Assembly: GCF_000703045.1 (NCBI RefSeq)
Contig: NZ_JNLJ01000001.1
Span: forward strand, 1,121,509 to 1,185,508
Origin: Persephonella sp. IF05-L8
GTDB lineage: Bacteria > Aquificota > Aquificia > Aquificales > Hydrogenothermaceae
DNA: 64,000 nucleotides
Reading direction: 5' to 3'
Shown: piece after piece, positions 51,098-59,576 of the stretch
How positions within the stretch are numbered: position 1 is the stretch's first letter
How the letters are laid out: every line of letters begins with the position of its first letter
Notes under the pieces: model-generated
The model's database searches: none
Told to the model about the DNA's origin: nothing
What the model saw: only the letters and a program-made list of their open reading frames with translations
Made by a program: the position numbers and the translations under genes

Positions 51098-53499
51098 GCC
51101 TTTTTAAGATATTTTTTGAATTCTTCAGGGGGTAAAGGTTTACAGAAATGGTATCCCTGATAACAATCACAGCCCAGTTCTTTCAGGGCTGTGTATTCTT
51201 CTGCTTTTTCCACTCCTTCAGCAATTGTTTTTATATCAAATATTTTTGCAATATTGATTATAGATTTAACCAGTTTGAATAATTTTTCATTCATAAGCAT
51301 ATTTCTAACAAAGTATATATCTATCTTCAGAAAATCTATATCTGTCTCTGCAAGGTAGTTCAGATTGGAGTATCCTGTTCCAAAATCATCTATAGCTATC
51401 TCAAATCCCAGTTTTCTCAAGGTTTCTATTTCTTTCTTGTTTTCTGCTATCTCGGCAAATTCTCTTTCTGTTAGTTCAAAAATAACGCAGTTCCTTAAAT
51501 TTTCTATCTCTTCCTTGGAAAATTGTATTTTGTGATAGGAATTTTTATTATAAAACAACTCTACTAAATTTTTGATATTAGAAGGAGTTACATTAACAGA
51601 AATTTTTACAGGTTTTAAGTTTTCTTTTTTCCATTGGGTTATAATTTCATTTACTTTTTTTAAGACAAGGTCATCAATTAAAACAATCTGACCTGTCTGT
51701 TCTGCGACAGGAATAAAATCAGATGGAGATATATAATTACCATTTTCATCCTGAAGTCTTATTAGGGTTTCTGCTGCAACCACTTCACCGGTTTTAAAGG
51801 AAACAATAGGATGTAGTTTAACAAAGAATAGGTCTTTTCTTAATGCATTTTCTATAATTTCTTCCATAGATAAGAAATTTCTTGTTTTTATATACTCTTC
51901 TTTATTGAAAAATCTTATGGTGTTTTTACCCTCTTTTTTGGCTATTTCAAGGGTTCTTTCTGCTTTTAATAGGAGTTCCATTCTATATCGTGCATCTTTT
52001 GGATACTCAACCACTGCCATATTAAAATCTATGTGTAATACTTCATTTCTAACCTGCAGAGGTGTTTGGATAACATTTTTGAGTTTGTTTATAAAGTTAA
52101 TTATATTTTTCCCGGTGTATATAACTGCAATTTCATCAGAACCGCTTCTGAAAATAAGGTGGAGTGTTATATTTTTTCTGATATTATCCACAAATTGTTT
52201 TAGTATTAAATCTGCAGTTTCTTCACCATAAACTTCATTTATATGTTTAAAGTTGTATATATCTATCAGAATTAAGTAAAAAGGAGTTTTTTCTGATATA
52301 AGTTCATCTAATTTTCTAAAAAGTAATCTTCTATTACCAATTCCTGTTAGGTTATCAAAATACTCCTTTCGGAATAAATCATGCTCTTTTCTTATGTAGC
52401 TGATTGCAAGAGATATATCTCCAGCTATTTCAGTAAATATTTCACTTTCTTTTAAACTCATAAATTGGGGTGTGTCTGAGTAGAGAGATAAAACAAATTC
52501 AGGTTTACCATTGACAATTATAGGAATACTGACAGCAAAGTAAACATCCATAATTTTAGAAAATTCCTGTTGGATAGAATTTTTATTGGAAAGTTTTTCT
52601 ATATTTATTTTATGGGCGATTTCCTTATCAGCTTCATACATAATAGGAATGGTTTCCCTGGTAGGAGAAAATTTTTCAATAATTGCAAGTTTGAAGTCTC
52701 CGGTATCTACCAGGATTTCCAGAAGCCGCTTAAATAATAGATACACAGAAGTTGTATTTATTATAGTTCTATTTATTGAGGACAGGAGCTTATATGCTCT
52801 TTCCAGAGATATGCTTTTAGTTACATCTTGTATTATTCCAAGAGCCGCAGGTATACCTTTAACAAAAACTGTATCTGAAACCACATGAACCCATTTTATT
52901 TTTCCTTTTGGGGTTTTAATTCTTACTATATAGTCTGCAGTCTCTCTTATTCCTTTTAGTCTTTTCTCAAGGTATTTTTCTATTTTCTTCCAGTCTGGTG
53001 GATAGATAAGATTTTTTAGTTTTTGGATATCAAAATCTTTAAGTTCTTCCTCTGACATTTCTGTAATTTCTAATACTTTTGGGTTTGTAAAAATAGGTTT
53101 GAATTTTATATGCAGAAATATTCCTACCGGGGCGAGTTCCAAGATTTCCTTAAGTATTTTTTCCTTCTCATAACTATCTGTTACATTTATCAGGTAAATA
53201 CATATTCTTTCGTTATAATTAAGTATCACTGTGTCTACATATTCTATTTTTTTATCTGCAGAAATTACACGGAGTTTAGGAATAAATACGAAATTTTTCC
53301 CTTTTTTCAGCTCTTCTATTTTTGTTATAAACTCATTGACCTGTCTTTTTTGAATTAAATCAACAAAATTCTTTCCTATTATATCTTTATAACCTAAGAA
53401 CTCATTCTGACTTACTTGCAGAATATTTAATTCCTTATCTGTTTCTACTCTATAAATTTTTCCTTCCTCTAAGCCATACTTACTCCTTTTTGTATACAA
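51094..53499 (-). CDS. PAS/GAF-containing GGDEF-EAL protein (cyclic-di-GMP turnover)
   Basis: This 801-residue protein is probably cytosolic. Residues about 1-215 hold two PAS-like sensor domains (ELAPVGIFLHIKFKPIFTNP). Residues about 225-375 are a GAF-like module. The GGDEF domain starts near residue 380 (NLTGIGNRRLLFRKLDEL), but its signature reads RSGSDEI, so it is probably inactive as a cyclase. The EAL domain (about 545-795) keeps VKISVNVTPSN, FELTEREFAE, AIDDFGTGYSNLNYL and TIAEGVEKAEEY, though EAL itself is AETLIR. It may be a phosphodiesterase regulated by GTP. Start is unclear: TTG at 53499 overlaps cheR, and GGAG leads to an out-of-frame ATG. Confidence 0.82.
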   Translation of the reverse strand: MYTKRSKYGLEEGKIYRVETDKELNILQVSQNEFLGYKDIIGKNFVDLIQKRQVNEFITKIEELKKGKNFVFIPKLRVISADKKIEYVDTVILNYNERICIYLINVTDSYEKEKILKEILELAPVGIFLHIKFKPIFTNPKVLEITEMSEEELKDFDIQKLKNLIYPPDWKKIEKYLEKRLKGIRETADYIVRIKTPKGKIKWVHVVSDTVFVKGIPAALGIIQDVTKSISLERAYKLLSSINRTIINTTSVYLLFKRLLEILVDTGDFKLAIIEKFSPTRETIPIMYEADKEIAHKINIEKLSNKNSIQQEFSKIMDVYFAVSIPIIVNGKPEFVLSLYSDTPQFMSLKESEIFTEIAGDISLAISYIRKEHDLFRKEYFDNLTGIGNRRLLFRKLDELISEKTPFYLILIDIYNFKHINEVYGEETADLILKQFVDNIRKNITLHLIFRSGSDEIAVIYTGKNIINFINKLKNVIQTPLQVRNEVLHIDFNMAVVEYPKDARYRMELLLKAERTLEIAKKEGKNTIRFFNKEEYIKTRNFLSMEEIIENALRKDLFFVKLHPIVSFKTGEVVAAETLIRLQDENGNYISPSDFIPVAEQTGQIVLIDDLVLKKVNEIITQWKKENLKPVKISVNVTPSNIKNLVELFYNKNSYHKIQFSKEEIENLRNCVIFELTEREFAEIAENKKEIETLRKLGFEIAIDDFGTGYSNLNYLAETDIDFLKIDIYFVRNMLMNEKLFKLVKSIINIAKIFDIKTIAEGVEKAEEYTALKELGCDCYQGYHFCKPLPPEEFKKYLKKA

Positions 53500-54298
53500 A
53501 GCTTTCCCCCAATTTGATTTGTTTAAAAAGTTTCAGGCTTGGAGGAATACGTTCTGCATGTCCTAAAAACAAATAACCAGCAGGCTTGAGCATATTGTAG
53601 AAGGTAGATAGTATCTCTCTACGGTGTATTTCATTAAAGTAAATCAGCATATTTCTTGAGAAAATCACGTCAAATTTCCCAAGCCGTTTCATTGTGTGCT
53701 TGTCCATTACATTTACAACTTTGAATGAAACAGCTTTCCTCAGCTGGTCAATGACCTGATACTGATTTCCTATTTTCTTGAAGTATTTTTCTTTTATATG
53801 CTGGGGTAGTTTGCTAACGCTTCTTTCAGAGTATATACCCTCTTTTGCTTTCCTAATTGCTTCACTGTCTATATCTATTCCAAGCAGCATAAAATCCCTT
53901 TTTTTGATGTAATGACCTTCTTCCATTATGTAAATGGCAATACTATAGACTTCTTCCCCTGTTGAACAGGGAGCACTGAGAATATTTATAGGCTCAGTTG
54001 GAGGGCGAATTTTATCCAGCTCAGGAATTATATACTTAACAAGGGTTTTAAACTGGTATTCTTCTCTGAAAAAATATGTTTCATTTACGGTAACTGCGTT
54101 GTATAGCTCCTGTCTAAGGGATTGATTTCTTAATACATCCCTGTAAAAAGCATCAAAATCCTTGTAGTTGTTTTTAGTAATAAGTTCCTTTATTTTTCTT
54201 TTGTAGATACTGTTTAACTTATCATCATCAATAAAAATTCCTGTATTTATTTGAATAAAATCCCTTAGTTTTTTTAGCTGTTGCGACGATACATCCAT
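53480..54298 (-). CDS. cheR: CheR, chemoreceptor methyltransferase
   Basis: CheR methylates glutamates of chemoreceptors using SAM. The 272-residue protein has the N-terminal helical domain and the signature VTVNETYFFREEYQF. The SAM-binding segment ILSAPCSTGEEVYSIAI starts near residue 105. GIDIDSEAIRKAKEGIY, FDVIFSRNMLIYFN and GYLFLGHAERIP follow, all standard. It starts 4 bp after the HEAT-like gene and ends in the possible start of the GGDEF-EAL gene. Confidence 0.95.
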   Translation of the reverse strand: MDVSSQQLKKLRDFIQINTGIFIDDDKLNSIYKRKIKELITKNNYKDFDAFYRDVLRNQSLRQELYNAVTVNETYFFREEYQFKTLVKYIIPELDKIRPPTEPINILSAPCSTGEEVYSIAIYIMEEGHYIKKRDFMLLGIDIDSEAIRKAKEGIYSERSVSKLPQHIKEKYFKKIGNQYQVIDQLRKAVSFKVVNVMDKHTMKRLGKFDVIFSRNMLIYFNEIHRREILSTFYNMLKPAGYLFLGHAERIPPSLKLFKQIKLGESFVYKKE

Positions 54299-54302
54299 AT
54301 AA

Positions 54303-54905
54303 CTAACCTGCCTGAATATAATTTTTTATTATCGTTTTCAATTCTGGATTTTTTTGCATAACCTCCTCCATCTTCTGTTTATCTGTTATAAACAACTGGA
54401 TATATTTTGCTATTTCCCTTAAAACTTTGGGATTTTTTTCTTTTGCAGCAAGCTGAAGTATGCGGTTATCTGTTGTTTTATCAGGACAGTACTGTAATGT
54501 CTTTATAGCTATTTTACGTAGCTCTGGGCTGTTTTCATCCATAAGGGAAAATATAAAGTCTTTTAGCTCACAGCTGCAACCTTTGAGAAAGTCTATTAAA
54601 GGTTCTACAAAAGCAGTTCTTTCTGTTCTTAAAATCTGTCTGTAGATTTCTTTTTCTTCTTCTCTTTTAGGGCATTTATCAAGTGATAACAGAGCATACT
54701 CATACATCTTTCTGTTTATTTTGTTGCTTTTTATGTTTTTAAGTAGATTTTTCAGTAAAAAATAATACTCCTTATGGGTAATCATATAATCAATGGCTGC
54801 AAGGGTGCTTTCCTCATCTTTGCTCATATCTTCTATAAACACCCTTGCTTCGTCAAACTCTTTAAACCTGTGTATATGGTAAGTATGATTATGCTTTTTG
54901 AACAT
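54303..54905 (-). CDS. HEAT-like helical-repeat protein in the chemotaxis operon
   Basis: I cannot name the family. The 200-residue protein begins with a His-rich stretch (HNHTYHIHRFKEFDEARVFI) followed by at least four helical pairs such as LLKNLLKNIKSNKINRKMYE and SPELRKIAIKTLQYCPDKT. NPKVLREIAKYIQLF is another. These resemble HEAT or armadillo repeats, which bind proteins. It overlaps cheB by 17 bp and stands between cheB and cheR, so it may be a scaffold for receptor-modifying enzymes. Confidence 0.65.
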   Translation of the reverse strand: MFKKHNHTYHIHRFKEFDEARVFIEDMSKDEESTLAAIDYMITHKEYYFLLKNLLKNIKSNKINRKMYEYALLSLDKCPKREEEKEIYRQILRTERTAFVEPLIDFLKGCSCELKDFIFSLMDENSPELRKIAIKTLQYCPDKTTDNRILQLAAKEKNPKVLREIAKYIQLFITDKQKMEEVMQKNPELKTIIKNYIQAG

Positions 54906-55971
54906 CGGTCTCCATTCCTAATTTTATTAGTTCTTCTAAAATTTCTGGAAATGGTAAAACTTTTGAGGCTCCACCTCGGACATAAGCTTCCTTAGGCATT
55001 CCGTAAACTGTTGCTGTTTCTTCGCTTTCTGCTATTGTGTAAGCTCCTGCTTTTCTGAGGGCTACCATACCATCTGCACCATCATCCCCTATTCCTGTAA
55101 GAAGAATTGCAATTATATCTTTTGGGTTCATAACTTCTAAAGCTGAGAAAAACATCTCATCTACAGATGGGACAAAAATTCTACCTTTGGCGTTTGATAC
55201 CAGTTTGCATACAATAACATCGTCCTGTCTTCTTCTAAAATGCAGATGATATCCTCCTTTTGCTATTATCATCTTCCCGGGGACAACTTCTTCTCCATTG
55301 GAAGCTTCAACAACGGTAAGCTTACTGATGCTGTTTAACCTGTCGGCAAACTTTTTTGTAAAGTTCACAGGCATATGTTGAACCACACATATTGGATAAG
55401 GATAGTTTTCTGGAAGTGTTCTTGCTATTTCTTCAATAAGTCTGGGTCCTCCTGTGGAGGCCCCTATCAGAACATATTTATGGTCTTTTTTAGGGATAAA
55501 ATCTGTTGTGGATATTTCTTTGTGGATTATTTTTGGGGTTTTGTTTCTTCTGTTGGCTATTATTTTGTATTTGGGAACTTTAAGGGCTTCTTCTATTTTT
55601 ACCTTTATTTCCTCTTCTATTTTCTTAAGGTCTACTCCAAGTTTACCTGGTTTTGTTATATAAGTAAGAGCCCCTAAGTCCAGTGCTTCCAGTGTAATAT
55701 CTGCATTATCGGTTGCATAGGAACTAATTATTACCACCCGAGTAGGCTTTTTTTCCATAATTTCTCGCAGGACTTCTATGCCATTTTTACCAGGCATTTC
55801 AATATCCAGAGTAATCAGGTCATAATTCTCCTGCTGAATTTTCTGGAGAGCTTCTTCTCCGTCTTTTGCTGTATCTACCTCATATCCTAATTCTTGAATT
55901 ATATTAGACAGAATTCTCCGAACTAATGCAGAATCATCCACAACAAGTATCCTTTTATTGCGCATTTTCAA
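54889..55971 (-). CDS. cheB: CheB, chemotaxis methylesterase/glutamine deamidase
   Basis: CheB demethylates receptors when phosphorylated. The receiver domain has ILVVDDSALVRRILSN, the phospho-Asp in LITLDIEMPGKNGIEVL and the lysine in TYITKPGKLG. The catalytic domain starts near residue 165 with LIGASTGGPRLIEEIA (Ser), has VVQHMPVNFTKKFA (His) and ends in TGIGDDGADGMVALRKAGA (Asp). At 360 residues it is full length. The TTG at 55971 has GGAG at suitable spacing; an ATG six bases downstream is the alternative. Both overlap the triple-CheW gene. Confidence 0.95.
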   Translation of the reverse strand: MKMRNKRILVVDDSALVRRILSNIIQELGYEVDTAKDGEEALQKIQQENYDLITLDIEMPGKNGIEVLREIMEKKPTRVVIISSYATDNADITLEALDLGALTYITKPGKLGVDLKKIEEEIKVKIEEALKVPKYKIIANRRNKTPKIIHKEISTTDFIPKKDHKYVLIGASTGGPRLIEEIARTLPENYPYPICVVQHMPVNFTKKFADRLNSISKLTVVEASNGEEVVPGKMIIAKGGYHLHFRRRQDDVIVCKLVSNAKGRIFVPSVDEMFFSALEVMNPKDIIAILLTGIGDDGADGMVALRKAGAYTIAESEETATVYGMPKEAYVRGGASKVLPFPEILEELIKLGMETDVQKA

Positions 55972-57298
55972 CCAGCTCTCCTTTTAATCCTTCTGCATTG
56001 TATATCCAGTTGGGATTTAAAAAGTTAATAATATCCCCTGTATCTGAAATAAAGGCTCCGTCTATGAAGGAGCTCTCTGAAGATACAGGAATTATTTTTT
56101 CTTCGGGGACAGATAGAATATCCTCTATCTCTGATATTATAAGAGCTCCTTCTTTACCGTCTTTTTGGAAAATCAATATTTTGGTATTTTCATCAATATC
56201 TATTTTCTGATTAAGTGCTGTTTCAAATGAAATCAGGTAGTAGGTTTTTTCTCTAAATGCCATTATTCCTTTTATATAAGGATTTTTAGTTGGATATGTT
56301 GAGATTTTTACATCTTCGTAGTTCAGGACTTCCACAATTTCGTCCATTTTTAAGGCAAATCTTTTATTTCCTATTTTTATCAATAGGATTTCTTTTGTAT
56401 CTTTTCTCTTTGTTTCTTCTTCGTGGTGAACCTCAGATTTCAGGGCATACTGGTCTATCCAGTTGTTTATATGTTTGTTTGCTATAACAGATACAATTTT
56501 TCCGTTGTGTATAAAATATCTGTCAAAAATTTCCTCTTTTGTGGAAATGCTTATTTCATTTTCTGGAACTGCAGCAAAATCATTTATTTTATCCACTTCT
56601 ATGCCTAAAATCTTGTTATCTTTGCTCAATAATATAAGGTTTTCCCCTTTTTTCTCATTGATATTAAGCAATTTTCTAAGATTTCCTGTTTTAATAATCA
56701 TATTTTTTAGAGAATAAACCCTGTTTACCCAGTTTTCTGTTGGAATTTTTGAAGGCTTTAGTTCTTCTATATCCTCCACTTTTTTTACCAGGTCAATGTC
56801 AAATCCAATAATTCTGTCTTCTATCTCAGATAGTACAAAAGCTCTTTCTTCCTGTGATAATGTCTTTGCAAAATCCTTTTCTTTTTTCTCAAAAAAGCTT
56901 GGTATATTTACCCTTTGCTCAATAAATTTTGGAGTGATTTCCTCTAAAACTGTATCCTGCTCTTTATAAAAGTTTATTATGCTGTTTTCATCTGTTTTTT
57001 CTATCTCCTGTATTTTTATTATCTCATCCACAAGAAGTGCATACAGACCTTTTCTGGTTTTTACAACAATGGCTGTTTTTCCGATAGATTGGTTGCAAAA
57101 ATCACCTTCCATTTCCAGAATTCTGGCTGTGCATATAAGAGGATAAACATTCTCTCCATATCTTGTTATGCCGATTACATAATCAGGCACCATATCAACA
57201 TCTTTTATAATTTCCACATCAAATATGAGTTTTATGTAGTCTGCCTGAATTCCAAATAAACTATCTCCTATGGTGAACTCCAGAACACTCACCTTCAT
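55955..57298 (-). CDS. Protein with three CheW-like domains
   Basis: CheW links receptors to the kinase CheA. This 447-residue protein contains three CheW-like folds: residues about 1-110 (VLEFTIGDSLFGIQADYIKL), about 150-260 (FVLSEIEDRIIGFDIDLVKK) and about 310-430 (ILLIKIGNKRFALKMDEIVE). There is no receiver or kinase domain. Triple-CheW scaffolds could connect several receptors into an array. Its ATG overlaps the receptor stop by 4 bp, so the two are made together. No cheA is seen in this window. Confidence 0.85.
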   Translation of the reverse strand: MKVSVLEFTIGDSLFGIQADYIKLIFDVEIIKDVDMVPDYVIGITRYGENVYPLICTARILEMEGDFCNQSIGKTAIVVKTRKGLYALLVDEIIKIQEIEKTDENSIINFYKEQDTVLEEITPKFIEQRVNIPSFFEKKEKDFAKTLSQEERAFVLSEIEDRIIGFDIDLVKKVEDIEELKPSKIPTENWVNRVYSLKNMIIKTGNLRKLLNINEKKGENLILLSKDNKILGIEVDKINDFAAVPENEISISTKEEIFDRYFIHNGKIVSVIANKHINNWIDQYALKSEVHHEEETKRKDTKEILLIKIGNKRFALKMDEIVEVLNYEDVKISTYPTKNPYIKGIMAFREKTYYLISFETALNQKIDIDENTKILIFQKDGKEGALIISEIEDILSVPEEKIIPVSSESSFIDGAFISDTGDIINFLNPNWIYNAEGLKGELVENAQ

Positions 57299-59196
57299 GC
57301 TGACACACCTTTAGACAGTTTTTCTGCAACAGCAGAAAGTATATTAACTGCCGTGTCCATTTCTCTCACGGTATTTAGTATGAGTTCTGCTGCCTGTTTC
57401 GATTCTGAGGCGTTTTTCAGGGAAAGTTCTGCAGCTTCTTTTATCTGGTCTGCTGCTATTTTTGATTGTTCAAGGGCTACTTTTGTTTCTTCTATAGATT
57501 TTTTTAGCTTTTCCATAGTTTCCATAAGCTCTTTAAAGGAGTTTAAATTTTTTCCAAACTCAATTTCTAATTTCTGGAGTTTTTCATTTTCTCTGTCCTG
57601 GGTGAGAACTATATTGTTTAGCTCAACCAGAATTATGTCATTTTCCTCATTTACATGGTCTATGATTTCTATAACTTTATCCAGATTTTCCTCTGAAGTT
57701 GTTGCAAGTTCTCTTATATCCCGACTTACCTCGCTAAAGCCTTCCCCTAATTCTCCTATTCTTATTGCCTCAACTGCTCCGTTTATTGATAAAGCTGTGG
57801 TCTGAACCAGTGCCAGCTCAATTTTACGGATGGTGTTGTTAAGTGAGTTTATTTTTGATTTAATCAGGTTTAGATGGAGTTTCAGTCCTTCTGATTTCTC
57901 TGTGTTTTGTTTTGATAATTGACGGGTTTTCTTTACTGTTTCAAAAATCTGATTGTAGTCTTCAAACAGTTTTTGGAGAGTATTAACTATATCCTGAATT
58001 GAGTTGTTTGCCTGCTCAATGTAGTTTACACAGTTATGGGCAACATTTGAGTTTTTAGTAGCATCTTCTTCGGATATTTTGGCTGCTTCTTCTATCTGGT
58101 TAAGAGCTTCTACTATCTGTTCCATAGATTTCTCCAGCTCCTCTATAGATGCAGAAAGTTCTTCAGATGCAGTTGCAACCTCATTGGCTACAATCTGGCT
58201 ATTTTTAGTATCTATTTTTATGGAAATTTCCAGTATTGAGCGGGCAGCCTCTTCAATCTGGGAAAATGCAACAACCTGATAAGCAACCGTATTACTCACC
58301 TCACTGGTTGCTCCTGCTGCTTCTTCTGCTGCTGCCGCTATTGTTTCTGAGCCTTGATGCAGAATATCTATCTCATTTACAACTCTGTTAACCTGGTCAA
58401 GCATCTCTTCTGTTTTTCTTACTATATCCTCAAAGGCCTTTAATAACTCTTCCATTTTTTGAACAGCTATATTACTTTCATCTGAGGCGTTTACCATTTC
58501 TTTTTCTAATTTTTCCATTTCATCTCGTGTTAGTTTTATTTTGTCCTGAATTTCTTTGACTATATCTTTTATTTTCTGGGCATAAGTATTTGATTTTGAT
58601 GCCATTGTTCTAATTTCTGAGGCCATTACTGTGAAACTTTTACCTTTTTCTTTTGCTCTGGCTGCCTCTATGGCTGCATTTAAAGCAAGTAAAGATGTTT
58701 TTTTAGCAAGTTTTGTTATAAGGTCTACTGCATCTGTTATATTTTTACCTGCATTGAATAGCTCTTCTGTTTTCAGGGCGATTTTACGGGCACTATCAGC
58801 TGTTCTTGCCATTCCTGCCCCGCTTTCATTTACATCTTCGGTGGCATTTTTGATTAAATTTTCAAAATTTTCTATTACAATCAGAGCTTTTTCTGTTTCT
58901 TTTTGCATTAAGGCAGCATTCTGTTTGATTTCTGTAACTGCGCTTAAACTTTCCTCTGCAGCTCCTGCACTTTCTTCGGCGGCAGCAGCAATCTGTTCCA
59001 TAGTCCCCTTTAGTTCTTCAATTGCAGCCATACCCTCCTGAATTTTACTTAATAAATTCTGGGCAAGCTGTTTTAAATCCATGTTATCTCCCATTGGGAA
59101 GATATTTTTTGATTGTGGGGTTTGAGATTGGGCAGAAATATTATTTTGTTCGGGAATATTATTATCTGGAGTGTTATTAAATTTGATAAATCCCAT
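57295..59196 (-). CDS. Soluble chemoreceptor with two receptor signalling tips
   Basis: The 633-residue protein has no membrane helix and no ligand domain. It begins with a disordered Asn/Gln-rich tail of about 40 residues. A canonical signalling hairpin tip lies at about residues 160-200 (KTSLLALNAAIEAARAKEKG). A second, less conserved tip lies at about 460-498 (QTTALSINGAVEAIRIGELG). Each is flanked by long heptad coiled coils with possible methylation sites (AAAAEESAGAAEES, AAAAEEAAGATSE). It probably senses the cytoplasmic state or works through a partner. AGGAGG and a sigma-28 promoter lie upstream. Confidence 0.88.
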   Translation of the reverse strand: MGFIKFNNTPDNNIPEQNNISAQSQTPQSKNIFPMGDNMDLKQLAQNLLSKIQEGMAAIEELKGTMEQIAAAAEESAGAAEESLSAVTEIKQNAALMQKETEKALIVIENFENLIKNATEDVNESGAGMARTADSARKIALKTEELFNAGKNITDAVDLITKLAKKTSLLALNAAIEAARAKEKGKSFTVMASEIRTMASKSNTYAQKIKDIVKEIQDKIKLTRDEMEKLEKEMVNASDESNIAVQKMEELLKAFEDIVRKTEEMLDQVNRVVNEIDILHQGSETIAAAAEEAAGATSEVSNTVAYQVVAFSQIEEAARSILEISIKIDTKNSQIVANEVATASEELSASIEELEKSMEQIVEALNQIEEAAKISEEDATKNSNVAHNCVNYIEQANNSIQDIVNTLQKLFEDYNQIFETVKKTRQLSKQNTEKSEGLKLHLNLIKSKINSLNNTIRKIELALVQTTALSINGAVEAIRIGELGEGFSEVSRDIRELATTSEENLDKVIEIIDHVNEENDIILVELNNIVLTQDRENEKLQKLEIEFGKNLNSFKELMETMEKLKKSIEETKVALEQSKIAADQIKEAAELSLKNASESKQAAELILNTVREMDTAVNILSAVAEKLSKGVSA

Positions 59197-59225
59197 ATTC
59201 CCCTCCTAACCAATTTTCCTATTAA

Positions 59226-59252
59226 TTATCGTCTTGTATTATTAATAATTTA
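59226..59252 (-). promoter_or_regulatory. Sigma-28 (FliA) promoter of the chemotaxis operon
   Basis: On the minus strand TAAATTAT (59252-59245), an 11-bp spacer and GACGATAA (59233-59226) match the FliA consensus at 13 of 16 positions. It lies 30 bp before the receptor gene and links the operon to flagellar control. Confidence 0.75.
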
Positions 59253-59282
59253 GGGGGTCACATATTAAATGTCAATCATAGG

Positions 59283-59294
59283 AAGGTTAACCTT
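59283..59294. promoter_or_regulatory. Palindrome AAGGTTAACCTT in the divergent chemotaxis/Fe-S promoter region
   Basis: AAGGTTAACCTT is a perfect 12-bp palindrome in the 182-bp gap between the divergent receptor and winged-helix genes. It may be an operator for the small winged-helix protein. A TATAAT-like -10 (59353-59358) lies nearer to that gene, without a good -35. The rest of the gap shows nothing. Confidence 0.4.
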
Positions 59295-59378
59295 TACTAA
59301 CTTTTATGATTTGGGTTATGGTGTTTAAGTATTAATGTTTTTATATTCATTTTATAATCTGAAAAAGAGGTTGGTAAT

Positions 59379-59576
59379 TTGGAAAAGGAAAAAATGGTTT
59401 TTCAGATTATCAAAGATGCAGGTAAACCTCTTAAGGTAGGTGAGCTGGAAAGACTGACAGGTATGGATAGAAATAGTATTCAAAAAATAGTTAATGAGCT
59501 TCATATAAACGGTCTGATTGAGATAGATAAATGCTACAACAAAATTTTAGGTGTTAAAGGAGAACAAAATGGGTAA
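59379..59576 (+). CDS. Small winged-helix DNA-binding protein
   Basis: The 65-residue product has a three-helix winged-helix motif: VFQIIKDAGKPLKVGELERL, TGMDRNSIQKIVNELHINGL and a wing IEIDKCYNKI. This resembles MarR/IclR-type small regulators. The frame opens with TTG at 59379; an ATG five codons later (59394) with AAGGA upstream is an alternative start. Its last 8 bp overlap the Fe-S protein start (ATGGGTAA), so the two are translationally coupled. It probably senses something related to the Fe-S enzyme or controls its own operon. Confidence 0.65.
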   Translation: MEKEKMVFQIIKDAGKPLKVGELERLTGMDRNSIQKIVNELHINGLIEIDKCYNKILGVKGEQNG

